Positions 17,757-25,894 of a stretch of DNA of 64,000 nucleotides are shown piece after piece. The notes beneath the pieces were generated by a model that had not been told where the DNA came from, made no database searches, and was given only the letters and a program-made list of their open reading frames with translations. A program made the position numbers and the translations under genes. Location: assembly GCA_045811525.1 (NCBI GenBank), contig JBJMTV010000037.1, positions 19,053 through 83,052 of the forward strand. The letters are read 5' to 3'. Source of the stretch: VAZQ01 sp045811525. Its GTDB lineage: Bacteria > Pseudomonadota > Alphaproteobacteria > Rhizobiales > Xanthobacteraceae. Position 1 is the stretch's first letter. The number at the start of each line of letters is the position of its first letter.

Positions 17757-19413
17757 GCATGACGTCGTGCACGATCTTGCCACCCACCATCGTGATCAGG
17801 GGTTTGATGTCCTTGATCTCATCTGCCGGGACCGTGAGGTAGTCGCGGTCGAGGACCAGAAGATCGGCATACTTTCCTGGAGCGAGGGAACCAAGGTTTG
17901 CTTCCTGGAACAGGAATAGCGCGTTTGATCGCGTATGTGCGATGAGCGCCTCCTCGCGCGTGATGGTTTGCCGGTTCACCACGCGGCCTCCGACCATTCG
18001 TCCGGTGACTGCAAACCAAAGCGTGTAGAACGGATTGGAGGTTGTCACGGCCGTGGCATCCGAACCCAATCCCCAATGAATACCGCTGTCCTGAATGCGC
18101 CGGAACGGGGGCATGTCCCACGCCTTCTCGCCATGCACCTTGTGCATCAGCGCGCCCTGGATGAGCGGACGACTGTGAATCTGCGCCGTCATTCCAAGCC
18201 GTTTCATACGATCCAACTGTCTGCCAGTGACCTGGTCCAGATGCGAGAACGACCACCGCAATCCTTTGATTGGGGCCTCCTTGTTGATGGATTCATAAAC
18301 GTCCAGGAAAGCCTCAATTGCGGCACTCATCTCGACGTGCGAGTTCACGTAGATGCCGCGTTGCGCCAAAGGCACCAGCACGCGCCGCATCTGCGCGAGA
18401 TCCTCTGGCCTGGTGTTGCTGGTGGTGCGCAGGAGCTGTGTGGTGACAGGAAGAAAAACGGACTCACCCCAGCCCACATTTTCGAAGTAGTCCGATCCCT
18501 GAAAAGGCTTCAGCTCTTTGATCTCCGCTATCACGGCGTCGACCTGTGCCGGCGTGGCGGGCTGGCGGATGAAGGTCCAGAACACCCGCACATTGAGCTC
18601 GCCGCGCTCAGCGAGCTGCCGAAAGGGCTCGTAGTGCTTGGCACCCATGCCGCGACCACCGGCATCGAGCCAAGCCGTCACTCCCATGCTGCTGAGGTAG
18701 CCCATCAACTTGCGGGTGTTGGCTAGCCAGGCATCCTGATCTTCCAGCGGGATTTTTGCCGCCACGAATGCCACGCCGCCGGGGCCATCCACGAAGCCCG
18801 TCGGATTGCCGCTCGCATCCTTCTCGATCTTGCCGTTTGGCGGATCGGCAGTGCTGGCGTCTACGTTTGCTGCGGCAAGCGCCGCACTGTTCAGGTAGCT
18901 GTGATTGTAGATCGCCTGCAAGACCACCGGGTGATTGGGTGCGATGCCATCAAGCTCCTCGCGTGAGAACCCTTTGGGGTCGTCGGTGAACTGCTCCTCC
19001 GACCAGCCTCCCAGCACCACCACCCATCTGCCTCTCGGCGTTTTACCAATCCGTTCAGCAAGCAGCGCGAGGGCTTGCTCCCGCGATGTGATGCCGTCAA
19101 AGCGCAGCTCGTCGTGCTCGGCAGCACGAATCCAGTGGGCATGATTGTCGATGAGGCCGGGGAGGACAGTGCGGCCTGCGAGATCGATGACCCGTGTGCC
19201 AGGACCCTTGAGGGCCTCGATGTCCGCAGAGCTGCCGACCTTGACGACACGGCCGTCTTGGATGGCGAGCGCCTGCGCCACTCTGAACTGATCATCAACG
19301 GTGACGATCTTGCCGTTGATGAGAATGATACTCGCGGGCTGGGAAAAGCCCGGATTGCACAAGGCGAGTAGGGTGACGCTCAACGCAACGAGGCCGCTCA
19401 ACAAAGCATTCAT
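17749..19413 (-). CDS. exported YtcJ-like metal-dependent amidohydrolase
   Basis: A 554-residue amidohydrolase of the YtcJ/Amidohydro_3 type. A signal peptide (MNALLSGLVALSVTLLALCNPGFSQ) implies export. Then come the N-terminal beta-sandwich IILINGKIVTVDDQ, the metal-binding LPGLIDNHAHW, a middle HLDQVTGRQLDRM, and the C-terminal DSGIHWGLGSDATAVTTSNPF and APGKYADLLVLDRD. Substrates of this family are mostly unknown (N-acyl amines, formamides). GGAG precedes the ATG at 19413. It lies on the opposite strand, splitting gatCA from gatB. Confidence 0.85.
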   Translation of the reverse strand: MNALLSGLVALSVTLLALCNPGFSQPASIILINGKIVTVDDQFRVAQALAIQDGRVVKVGSSADIEALKGPGTRVIDLAGRTVLPGLIDNHAHWIRAAEHDELRFDGITSREQALALLAERIGKTPRGRWVVVLGGWSEEQFTDDPKGFSREELDGIAPNHPVVLQAIYNHSYLNSAALAAANVDASTADPPNGKIEKDASGNPTGFVDGPGGVAFVAAKIPLEDQDAWLANTRKLMGYLSSMGVTAWLDAGGRGMGAKHYEPFRQLAERGELNVRVFWTFIRQPATPAQVDAVIAEIKELKPFQGSDYFENVGWGESVFLPVTTQLLRTTSNTRPEDLAQMRRVLVPLAQRGIYVNSHVEMSAAIEAFLDVYESINKEAPIKGLRWSFSHLDQVTGRQLDRMKRLGMTAQIHSRPLIQGALMHKVHGEKAWDMPPFRRIQDSGIHWGLGSDATAVTTSNPFYTLWFAVTGRMVGGRVVNRQTITREEALIAHTRSNALFLFQEANLGSLAPGKYADLLVLDRDYLTVPADEIKDIKPLITMVGGKIVHDVMPK

Positions 19414-19497
19414 CGCATTCTCCAGGCGCGCAAGATGCAATGCGCGAAGTCTACCCGGCGACATTGACCGGGTTGTAGCGCGGAAGAGCCCAACCTC

Positions 19498-19533
19498 GTA
19501 GCTCGGATTAAGGGCGCGCAGCGAAATCCGGCT
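19498..19533. repeat. REP-like hairpin, CGGATT...AATCCG type
   Basis: The element starts GTAG and carries CGGATT at 19504-19509 paired with AATCCG at 19525-19530 around a GC-rich loop containing GCGCAGCGA. Intergenic hairpins of this type (TAGCCCGGAT ... ATCCGGG) are familiar from Bradyrhizobium and related genomes. A second simple hairpin (AACCCGC / GCGGGTT, 19551-19569) follows. Together they fill most of the 223-base gap between the amidohydrolase and the next gene. Confidence 0.5.
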
Positions 19534-19636
19534 GCCCGCGTCGCACCAAGAACCCGCGGAATGCGGGTTCAGTTTCCACGGTAAATCGGATCACACGCGG
19601 TGACCGCGCCGCCTCAGCGCGTTGAGGTGCAATGGG

Positions 19637-19807
19637 CTACCGGGGGGGCGCAGTTCCGGTTGCTACCGGCGGCAAGTCGGCGTCACTGTTTACCGTCTTC
19701 TTGCCTACGTGCTCGCCCCCGGTGAGGAGGAAAAACAATACCGCCACTGCAACCAGTACACCGAGAATGGCCCCCAACCTTATCTCGGGGGAACCGATCT
19801 GTGACAT
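19637..19807 (-). CDS. small single-pass membrane protein
   Basis: A 56-residue product starting at ATG 19807 with GAGGG five bases upstream. One strong transmembrane helix (LGAILGVLVAVAVLFFLLTGG, about residues 11-31) is followed by a short polar tail rich in Thr, Pro and Ala. No family is recognised. Several overlapping frames on the plus strand are less convincing because they lack ribosome sites. It is divergent from gatB. Confidence 0.55.
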   Translation of the reverse strand: MSQIGSPEIRLGAILGVLVAVAVLFFLLTGGEHVGKKTVNSDADLPPVATGTAPPR

Positions 19808-19992
19808 GACAACCCTCACGCAAGCCAGGACTCGGGCGGCCAACGCACGGGTTTGGCATGGGTTCCGGGTCCGTGAGGCCGGAACTGCGGCGGCCTTGTG
19901 ACAAAGCATCCGAGCGCTTAGAGAAGCGCGCCCACTGCCATTGCACGACCGACTGACACACGCGCGCCGCGCATTCATATTGGACTTGCGAC

Positions 19993-21462
19993 ATGACCGC
20001 TGCAGGACCGCGATCCAAGCTGATGCGAGGCCATACCCACGACTGGGAAGTGGTCATCGGCATGGAGGTTCACGCGCAGGTGAGCTCGCAATCCAAATTG
20101 TTCTCAGGGGCGTCGACGACCTTTGGTGGCGAGCCGAACTCGCGTGTGTCGCTGGTGGATGCCGCCATGCCCGGGATGCTTCCGGTGATCAACGAGGAAT
20201 GCATCAAGCAGGCGGTGCGAACGGGTCTCGGGCTGAATGCGCGCGTCAATCTCAAGTCGGTATTTGACCGCAAGAACTATTTCTATCCCGATCTGCCGCA
20301 GGGCTATCAGATCAGCCAGTACAAGTCGCCGATCGTCGGTGAGGGCGAGGTGGTCGTCGACTTGGCGGATGGCAGCGCAATCAAAGTCGGCATCGAGCGG
20401 TTGCACCTGGAGCAGGACGCCGGCAAGTCCCTGCATGACCGCCATCCGACCATGTCATTCGTGGACCTCAATCGTTCTGGCGTAGCCCTGATGGAGATCG
20501 TCACCAAACCGGATCTGCGTTCGTCGGATGAGGCGAAGGCTTTCGTGGCCAAGTTGCGGACCATCCTGCGTTATCTCGGCACCTGTGACGGTGATATGGA
20601 GAAGGGCAATCTGCGCGCCGACGTGAATGTGTCGGTCCGCAAGCCTGGCGACGCTTTGGCGACCCGCTGTGAGATCAAGAACGTGAACTCGATCCGGTTC
20701 ATCGGGCAAGCCATAGACTACGAGGCGCGTCGCCAGATCCAGATCCGGGAGGACGGCGGCACGATCGAGCAGGAGACGAGGCTCTTCGACCCCGACAAAG
20801 GAGAGACCCGCTCCATGCGCAACAAAGAGGATGCGCACGATTATCGTTATTTCCCCGACCCCGACTTGCTTCCGCTCGAGCTGACCAGCGCCTATGTCGA
20901 AGAGCTTCAAGCGCAATTGCCGGAGTTGCCGGACGAGAAAAAAAGCCGTTTCAAAGCGGAGCTCGGCCTTTCGGACTATGACGCAGGCGTGCTCGTGGCC
21001 GAGCGTGACACCGCAGACTTTTTTGAAGCGGTCAGCGACGGCCGCGATCCGAAGACGGCGGCCAATTGGATCATCAACGATCTGAGTGGCCGCCTGAACA
21101 GGGAGGGGAGGGACATTGCCATGTCGCCGGTTTCGGCGGCGCAACTCGGCTCGATCCTCGACCTGCTAGTCGCCGGCACGATTTCCGGCAAGATAGCCAA
21201 GGATTTATTTGATATCGTCTGGAGGGAAGGGGGCGATCCGCAGGCTCTTGTCGACGTGCTTGGCCTAAAACAGGTCACCGATCTGTCCCTCATAGAGCGC
21301 GTCATTGAGGATGTGATCAGGGCCAATGCAGACAAAGCGGAGCAGGTCAGGAGCAAGCCTGCGCTTCTCGGGTGGTTCGTGGGGCAGGTGATGAAGCTCA
21401 CGGACGGAAAAGCCAATCCGAAATCCGTGAACGATCTGCTCAAGCGCAGGCTTGGCTGCTGA
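19993..21462 (+). CDS. gatB: Asp-tRNA(Asn)/Glu-tRNA(Gln) amidotransferase subunit B
   Basis: GatB is the kinase/transamidase subunit that activates the mischarged aminoacyl-tRNA with ATP. The 489-residue sequence has the family signature WEVVIGMEVHAQVSSQSKLF at the start, FYPDLPQGYQISQY, HLEQDAGKSLHD, LNRSGVALMEIVTKPD and KGNLRADVNVSVR, and the helical YqeY-like tail ending KSVNDLLKRRLG. Length is normal. It is separated from gatCA by an amidohydrolase and a small membrane protein on the opposite strand, so it must have its own promoter. Confidence 0.97.
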   Translation: MTAAGPRSKLMRGHTHDWEVVIGMEVHAQVSSQSKLFSGASTTFGGEPNSRVSLVDAAMPGMLPVINEECIKQAVRTGLGLNARVNLKSVFDRKNYFYPDLPQGYQISQYKSPIVGEGEVVVDLADGSAIKVGIERLHLEQDAGKSLHDRHPTMSFVDLNRSGVALMEIVTKPDLRSSDEAKAFVAKLRTILRYLGTCDGDMEKGNLRADVNVSVRKPGDALATRCEIKNVNSIRFIGQAIDYEARRQIQIREDGGTIEQETRLFDPDKGETRSMRNKEDAHDYRYFPDPDLLPLELTSAYVEELQAQLPELPDEKKSRFKAELGLSDYDAGVLVAERDTADFFEAVSDGRDPKTAANWIINDLSGRLNREGRDIAMSPVSAAQLGSILDLLVAGTISGKIAKDLFDIVWREGGDPQALVDVLGLKQVTDLSLIERVIEDVIRANADKAEQVRSKPALLGWFVGQVMKLTDGKANPKSVNDLLKRRLGC

Positions 21463-21516
21463 GCCCCAGCTTTAGCAATGCCATTCGGCACTCTGCATCA
21501 TCACTGCTAATGGGAC

Positions 21517-21650
21517 GGTGCGCACGGTGCTTCGCACCTTTGCGCACCCTACAAGGTTGCGAGCACCGCTCAGGCCACAGGCTGCGTAGGCTGCGTAGGC
21601 TGCGTAGGGTGCGTAGGGTGTGCAAAGCCGCGTCAGCGGCGTGCGCACCA
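21517..21650. repeat. REP-like hairpin pair in opposite orientation with 9-bp tandem repeats (BIME-like)
   Basis: The left unit, 21517-21552, folds as GGTGCGCA-c-GGTGC-ttc-GCACC-tt-TGCGCACC and ends in CTAC. The right unit, 21611-21650, folds as GGTGTGCA-aa-GCCGC-gtca-GCGGC-g-TGCGCACC and begins with GTAG. Both share the two-stem architecture with a 2-base bulge on one side and 1 base on the other, and the bulge sides show they lie in inverted orientation. Between them are tandem 9-mers: GCTGCGTAG at 21581, 21590 and 21599, then GGTGCGTAG at 21608. This resembles REP/BIME elements and the GTAGGGTGNGCAAAG intergenic repeats of Bradyrhizobium-type genomes. Confidence 0.75.
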
Positions 21651-22254
21651 TGCCCGTTTGGCGCGCGCGTGCATGACTCGCGATCGACTGGAACACGTCA
21701 GAATAGGTCCGGCACGGCGACCTTTCTGGTTCCAAGTGCGAAAGTCCGCTCTACTGCATCGGCGACATTCGCGCGCAACCTGCGAACTGCGCATCTGCGA
21801 AAACCGAATCAGGGTACGCGATTCGCACGATTCGCATCACGATCGACTGACCACCCAGCATTTCTCTGCCTATTACAAAACTTTCTGCACAAGTTTGCTG
21901 GCTATGCTTAACGCATCAGCGGCGCGCTGTTCAGGAGCGTGTGCATGCGCTGTGCTCGGGCTTCGGCCGCTTCGCGCATATGACAGCGAACATCAAAGAA
22001 GTGCCCGTTGCATCGGCGTTTTCTGCGCGCGCACGTCAAGCGTGCAAACTCATCGCGATGTACTGTGCACATGCGTCCTGTGCATGCAGCTGTCAGCTTC
22101 GAACACGCAAGATGTGGTGTGACTGCAGGTGAGAATGAGACCGAGCAACCGAAAATGCTGGCATTTTTGTCGCGCTGTAGTAATCCGGTTGCAGTGTTCG
22201 CGATCCCCGCGGACACTGAAAGACATCGCCACTCACTCACGCTAGGAGGGCAGC
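21651..22254. other. gene-poor stretch, no convincing coding region
   Basis: About 600 bases with several mid-length open frames on both strands. None shows a recognisable domain or ribosome site, and their residue composition is that of out-of-frame GC-rich DNA. GCGCGC and TGCGCATGCG-type short palindromes are frequent around 21930-22080 (for example TGTGCATGCGCTG). I see no RNA gene that I can support. Confidence 0.4.
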
Positions 22255-22332
22255 ATGGCGAAGAAGCGAAGGAAGGCAGCGAAGGCGGCGAAAAAGGGCG
22301 CTAAGAAGACCAAGCGCCGGAAGAAGAAGTAG
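22255..22332 (+). CDS. 25-residue Lys/Arg-rich peptide (histone-tail-like)
   Basis: ATG at 22255 follows AGGAGGG, one of the best ribosome sites in the window, and opens a 25-codon frame ending TAG. The peptide has 12 Lys, 4 Arg and 6 Ala and no acidic residue, in AKKRRKAAKAAKK-type repeats. It resembles the basic tails of histone H1-like or HU-like nucleoid proteins. Short Lys/Ala-rich proteins of this kind occur in Hyphomicrobiales and are usually unannotated. Nucleic-acid binding is inferred from charge alone. It stands alone, with no neighbour within 170 bases on the same strand. Confidence 0.6.
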   Translation: MAKKRRKAAKAAKKGAKKTKRRKKK

Positions 22333-22511
22333 CCACGCGCCGCTTCACAGTCTTCGACTTCGAACGACGTCGATGACTGCGTCACACGGGCCGGCGCAAG
22401 TCGAGGCGTGGTCAGCGCATCGCGATCGCGACCTCGCAGCGCCGGTTCCGGTGGACGACAGAGGGCGTCGGCGAGACAGGGGATCGACCTTCATGCTGCT
22501 ATGCAGAACTC

Positions 22512-22616
22512 ATGAAGGCTAAAGTGATTGTGGTTCGTCCACACCCCGACGGCGGTGAAAGCCGCGTGTTTGGGCCCCGGCCTCTCACCGACGCCCTCGG
22601 TTTCATTTCAGGCTGA
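22512..22616 (+). CDS. possible 34-residue small protein
   Basis: An open frame MKAKVIVVRPHPDGG..., ending GPRPLTDALGFISG. The sequence looks protein-like: a beta strand, a turn, then a short helix, similar in style to small GPF-x-T-x-x-A-L-x-F modules. No good ribosome site precedes it, and I cannot name a family. The rest of the gap 22333-22678 (346 bases) shows nothing else I can support. Confidence 0.3.
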   Translation: MKAKVIVVRPHPDGGESRVFGPRPLTDALGFISG

Positions 22617-22678
22617 ATGATCCCCTGTGCTCCACCGCATAGGCGTGGAGCAGAGTCAATCTTCGGACCGGCTGCAAT

Positions 22679-22945
22679 CTAGCTGCGGCTCGGAAAGCCT
22701 TTGCGACACTCGCGCATGAATTTCCGATAGGCGACACGCCCCTTCACTCCAGTCTTGGCCTTTTGCTCGGTCCACTTTGCCGCACACTCTCGGCGCTTCT
22801 GCCGCTGCGCAGTGGGCGGTGCCGGAGAATTGTCCTTCGACGTGCTTGCTTGCGCCATGCGCAGTTCAGACCTGGCGGAGCGACCGGAACTCGCCGCGAC
22901 GAGCAGCGCAAGCGAGCAGGCAGCGGCAATGATCATCTTGGTCAT
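22679..22945 (-). CDS. small exported protein, PsiF-like
   Basis: An 88-residue protein with a signal peptide (MTKMIIAAACSLALLVAASS) and a basic C-terminal half containing RECAAKWTEQKAKTGVKGRVAYRKFMRECRKG. Two Cys flank this helical region (RREC...RECRKG), as in PsiF-type phosphate-starvation-inducible repeats and related small alphaproteobacterial periplasmic proteins. AAAGGGA precedes the ATG at 22945. Function unknown; the periplasmic location is well supported. Confidence 0.7.
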   Translation of the reverse strand: MTKMIIAAACSLALLVAASSGRSARSELRMAQASTSKDNSPAPPTAQRQKRRECAAKWTEQKAKTGVKGRVAYRKFMRECRKGFPSRS

Positions 22946-22987
22946 GGCCCAATCCCTTTCGATTCATACAAAGGCTAAGTGTCTGCC

Positions 22988-23071
22988 CCGAAGCTCGCAC
23001 CTTGTGCGGCAGTCTGGTGTCCTATTGCGAAGCTCGCATCATTGTAAGGTACCGTAGTTTGCGAGCTTCGG
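22988..23071. repeat. 12-bp inverted repeat with an extra direct copy
   Basis: CCGAAGCTCGCA at 22988-22999 and its exact complement TGCGAGCTTCGG at 23060-23071 flank a third copy GCGAAGCTCGCA at 23027-23038 in the first orientation. The spacing (about 60 bases) is too long for a simple terminator. It may be a mosaic repeat or a regulatory element. The remaining bases of the 22946-23376 gap hold no gene that I can support. Confidence 0.5.
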
Positions 23072-23376
23072 AATCCCGGACAGTAGCAAGCTATGGGTCT
23101 CGAGTGGCCTTGCTGTCAGGGGACATGCTGAACGCTGGCGGTAAGGGCGCACAGCTCATTTTATAACCGACTGCGAATGCGCACAGCGTTAACCCATTCA
23201 GATTCGATTCATCGAGACCTTTAAAACACCGTTCAAACTTTAGCTCGATATTTCCTGCGCCGGCCGGGGGGCCGGATGGGCAGTAGAAGCTGTGAGGAAG
23301 ACTCGCAGTGATCTGTTGCCTGCTGGGTGAGCGCAAAGTCCGCAACTGACGGGCGCGCGTGAACAGGGGATAAGAG

Positions 23377-23646
23377 ATGGCACGCTTTGAAATCGCTGAT
23401 GTGCAATGCGCTGCATTGGGTGAGGCCCCGGCGGGCGCCGATACCTTCTTCGATCTCGGCCTGATGTATTCTGCGGGACGCAACGTTCCCGTGGATCTCG
23501 TCAGCGCCCACAAGTGGTTCAATCTCGCGGCATTGCGGGGCAATGCCCAGGCGATTCGCCTCCGGCGTGAGGTGGCCGAGCAGATGTCGGAGGCAGAGAT
23601 TGCCCAGGCGCAACGCGCAGCGCGCGCTTGGCTGAAGGCGGGCTGA
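23377..23646 (+). CDS. Sel1-repeat protein
   Basis: An 89-residue protein with one full Sel1-like repeat: DTFFDLGLMYSAGRNVPVDLVSAHKWFNLAALRGNAQA, followed by a helical tail with repeated Ala/Arg (AEIAQAQRAARAWLKAG). Sel1 repeats are TPR-related adaptor helices for protein-protein contact. GATAAGAG precedes the ATG, a modest ribosome site. It is soluble with no signal peptide. Close relatives seem common in rhizobial genomes, always uncharacterised. Confidence 0.8.
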   Translation: MARFEIADVQCAALGEAPAGADTFFDLGLMYSAGRNVPVDLVSAHKWFNLAALRGNAQAIRLRREVAEQMSEAEIAQAQRAARAWLKAG

Positions 23647-23705
23647 TCCGCCCGCATCAGGGTAAGACTACCGATTCGGGTGCAAGCACGCGCGGGCTCG
23701 TGCAT

Positions 23706-23732
23706 TTGACGGCTCCAGGGCGAAATTATAAG
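23706..23732 (+). promoter_or_regulatory. candidate promoter for tRNA-Ser
   Basis: TTGACG at 23706-23711 and TATAAG at 23727-23732 with a 15-base spacer (17 bases if the -10 is placed slightly later). The -10 box ends 14 bases before the tRNA. Predicted by eye. Confidence 0.45.
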
Positions 23733-23746
23733 GATTTCCGCGCGCT

Positions 23747-23836
23747 GGAGACGTGGCCGAGTGGCTGAAGGCGGCGGTTTGCTAAACCGTTATACGGTCT
23801 AAAGCCGTATCGAGGGTTCGAATCCCTCCGTCTCCG
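23747..23836 (+). tRNA. tRNA-Ser (anticodon GCT)
   Basis: The 7-bp acceptor stem GGAGACG / CGTCTCC is perfect, followed by discriminator G. The D-arm is TGGCCGAGTGGCTGAAGGC, the anticodon loop TTGCTAA gives GCU, reading AGC/AGU serine codons. A long variable arm (ATACGGTCTAAAGCCGTAT) marks it as a class II tRNA, and the T-arm is GAGGGTTCGAATCCCTC. The CCA end is not encoded. About 90 nt is correct for tRNA-Ser. Confidence 0.97.
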
Positions 23837-24313
23837 CGATTTCCCGCACACTGGTCCAACGGTGTCACCGCACACCGATTTTCGGTCCCCACGAAGTCTG
23901 CAACGCCGCAAGGCCGATGTTGCAGCTGCTTGCAGCGTGCCGGAGCAGCGGATCGAGCTTTCCCTCTCGCGCTCTCGCACTTGATCAAGCAAATCAATCT
24001 TCTACCAGTCCTCCTTGCCTGCCCACATGCGCGTGTGAGCCGATGTTTCCGCAGTGTTTATTCGGCGACACAGCCTTGAAAAGCATTCGTCCGCGCGTTC
24101 AGGCGGCGCTTCATCGTTGCGAACAGACGCATTTGAGTTAACGTGCGCACTGCGACGGAGGGGGGCACCCTAAGTCGCCCACTCCGCGAAAGCCGCTGCC
24201 AGGGGACAACGAGGCAACGGGAAAGCGGATCGCGAGGGGAACTTGGGGAGCTTCCAGGGTGAGCAGCGCCCGGCGGAAACCGATCCCTCCCACGACAACA
24301 GATGGAGGTTGAG
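23837..24313. other. intergenic leader region before the porin
   Basis: About 480 bases between tRNA-Ser and the porin. No ORF with a ribosome site and no clear promoter or riboswitch was recognised. GGAGG lies just before the porin ATG. A long 5' leader is common for outer-membrane protein genes, but nothing here proves one. Confidence 0.4.
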
Positions 24314-25807
24314 ATGAAGATGGTAAAGAGTCTTCTCCTCGGTAGCGCCGCGGGACTGGTGGCGGTTGCTGGGGCGCAGGCGGCGGACATGCCGGTGAAG
24401 TCAATACAGTAAGTGAAGATTTGCACGCTGTACGGGGACGGCTTCTATTATGTGCCGGGCACCAACACTTGCATCAAGCTTGGCGGCTATCTGCGTGTCC
24501 AGCTCGACTGGAACGCCGGCGGCGGCGGCGTGCCGGACGGCACGTTCAACCAGACGACGCAGGCGATGTATGACCGGGTGCGCACCAACGACGTGGACTA
24601 CCGCGTCCGTACTGCGTTTTCGGTCGACGTACGCGATCAGACGGAATGGGGCACCCTGCGCTCCTACTTCCGCATCGGCATCCAGCAGTCGACCCCTGGC
24701 GATGCGCCTGGCGGTGCGGTGTTCTGGGATCGCGCCTTCATCCAGTGGGCGGGCTTCACGGTAGGTAAGGCGCAGTCCTTCTACGACACCGTCACGTACG
24801 GGGGTGCCTACAGCTACAACAACGTGCGCACGGTGTCGGACACCGGTGCATCGGGGTGGAACGTGTGGGCTTATACCGCCAATTTCGGCAACGGCTTCTC
24901 CGGCACGCTTTCGCTGGAAGACCCGAACCGCAACCGCTCGGTCATTGACAACACGGTGGTGGGATTTGCCGCATTTCCGGGAGCGCTGACGGTCGATTGC
25001 GCTTTCGGCACCTCGGGGGCCGCAGGCGTGGCCTGCGCCAACACTGGCAACGGCATGCGAATGCCCGACGTGGTGCTGCAGCTGCGCCTCGATCAGGCCT
25101 GGGGCTATATCGCGGCTTCCGGCGCCATTCACGACGTGGCCGGTGCCTATTACGCCACGCCGAACAACGTCAACAATGGCCATCCGCCGGACAAGAAGGG
25201 CTGGGCGGCCAGCGTCGGTGCGCTGTTCAACCTGCCGGGCGGCGACAAATTTGGTGTCAATGCCCAATACTCGGTTGGCGCGGCGGGCTACGGCTCGGCG
25301 ATCGGCCAGGTCTGGTCGATCCTCAACCCGGGCAGAAATGCCGGATGGGGCTTCCAAGCCGATGGTGTGTTCACCACGGGTGGCGATATCGAGCTCACCA
25401 CGGTCTGGAACGCGATCGCCTTCTACGAGCACGTGTGGAACGCGCGCTGGAAGACCAGCTTCTTCGGCGGCTACGTCATGACCGACTACAGCGCCACTGC
25501 CACCCGGCTGATCAACCCAGTTGCGGTTTGCGGCGGACTTGCGGCTGCACCCTTTGCCGGTGTCACTCCGCTTGCGGGGAACAGCTGCAACCCGGACTTC
25601 AGCTTCTACCAGGTGGGTACACGGACGCAGTTCAACCCGCATCCGAACCTCGATATCGGTCTCGAGGTCCTCTACACCCACCTGAACACGGCCTACAAAG
25701 GCGCCGCTACTGTCGTGCCCGGCCTGCCGCAGAACCCGGTCACCCGGCTCGAGGACCAGGACGTGTGGTCGGCGTTCTTCCGCTGGCAGCGCAACTTCTA
25801 CCCATGA
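24314..25807 (+). pseudogene. Porin_2-family outer-membrane porin interrupted by an in-frame stop
   Basis: The ATG at 24314, behind GGAGG, opens a good signal peptide (MKMVKSLLLGSAAGLVAVAG then AQAAD) and the mature start MPVKSIQ. The next codon is TAA (24410-24412); translation then continues in the same frame as VKICTLYGDGFYYVPGTNTC and runs 464 residues to a typical porin end, AFFRWQRNFYP. In relatives this site reads as Tyr-Val-Lys-Ile-Cys, so TAC to TAA by one base is the likely change. The rest of the beta-barrel is intact, including GGYLRVQLDW and two cysteine pairs in loops. Either a recent nonsense mutation, a sequencing error or stop readthrough explains it. A GTG directly after the stop would give a protein without a signal peptide. 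Confidence 0.85.
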
Positions 25808-25843
25808 TCGCCTGATTCGATCCTGGCACGAACGACCTCCAGC

Positions 25844-25880
25844 AATCCCCGGCGGGCATACCCGCCGGGGATTGTGCTTT
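25844..25880. terminator. strong hairpin terminator after the porin
   Basis: AATCCCCGGCGGG and CCCGCCGGGGATT form a perfect 13-bp stem with loop CATA (25844-25873), followed by GTGCTTTTA. It separates the porin from the convergent hydrolase gene and may work both ways. Confidence 0.85.
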
Positions 25881-25894
25881 TACGGCGTGCTATG

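Noticed and set aside
21372..21911. 179-residue plus-strand frame across the end of gatB and the hairpin repeats
   Set aside because: Overlaps gatB out of frame and reads through structured repeats; composition is Arg/Ser-rich noise.
24401..25681. 426-residue minus-strand frame opposite the porin
   Set aside because: Mirror frame of a GC-rich coding gene; its His/Arg/Val-rich content has no domain and the porin frame is unambiguous.
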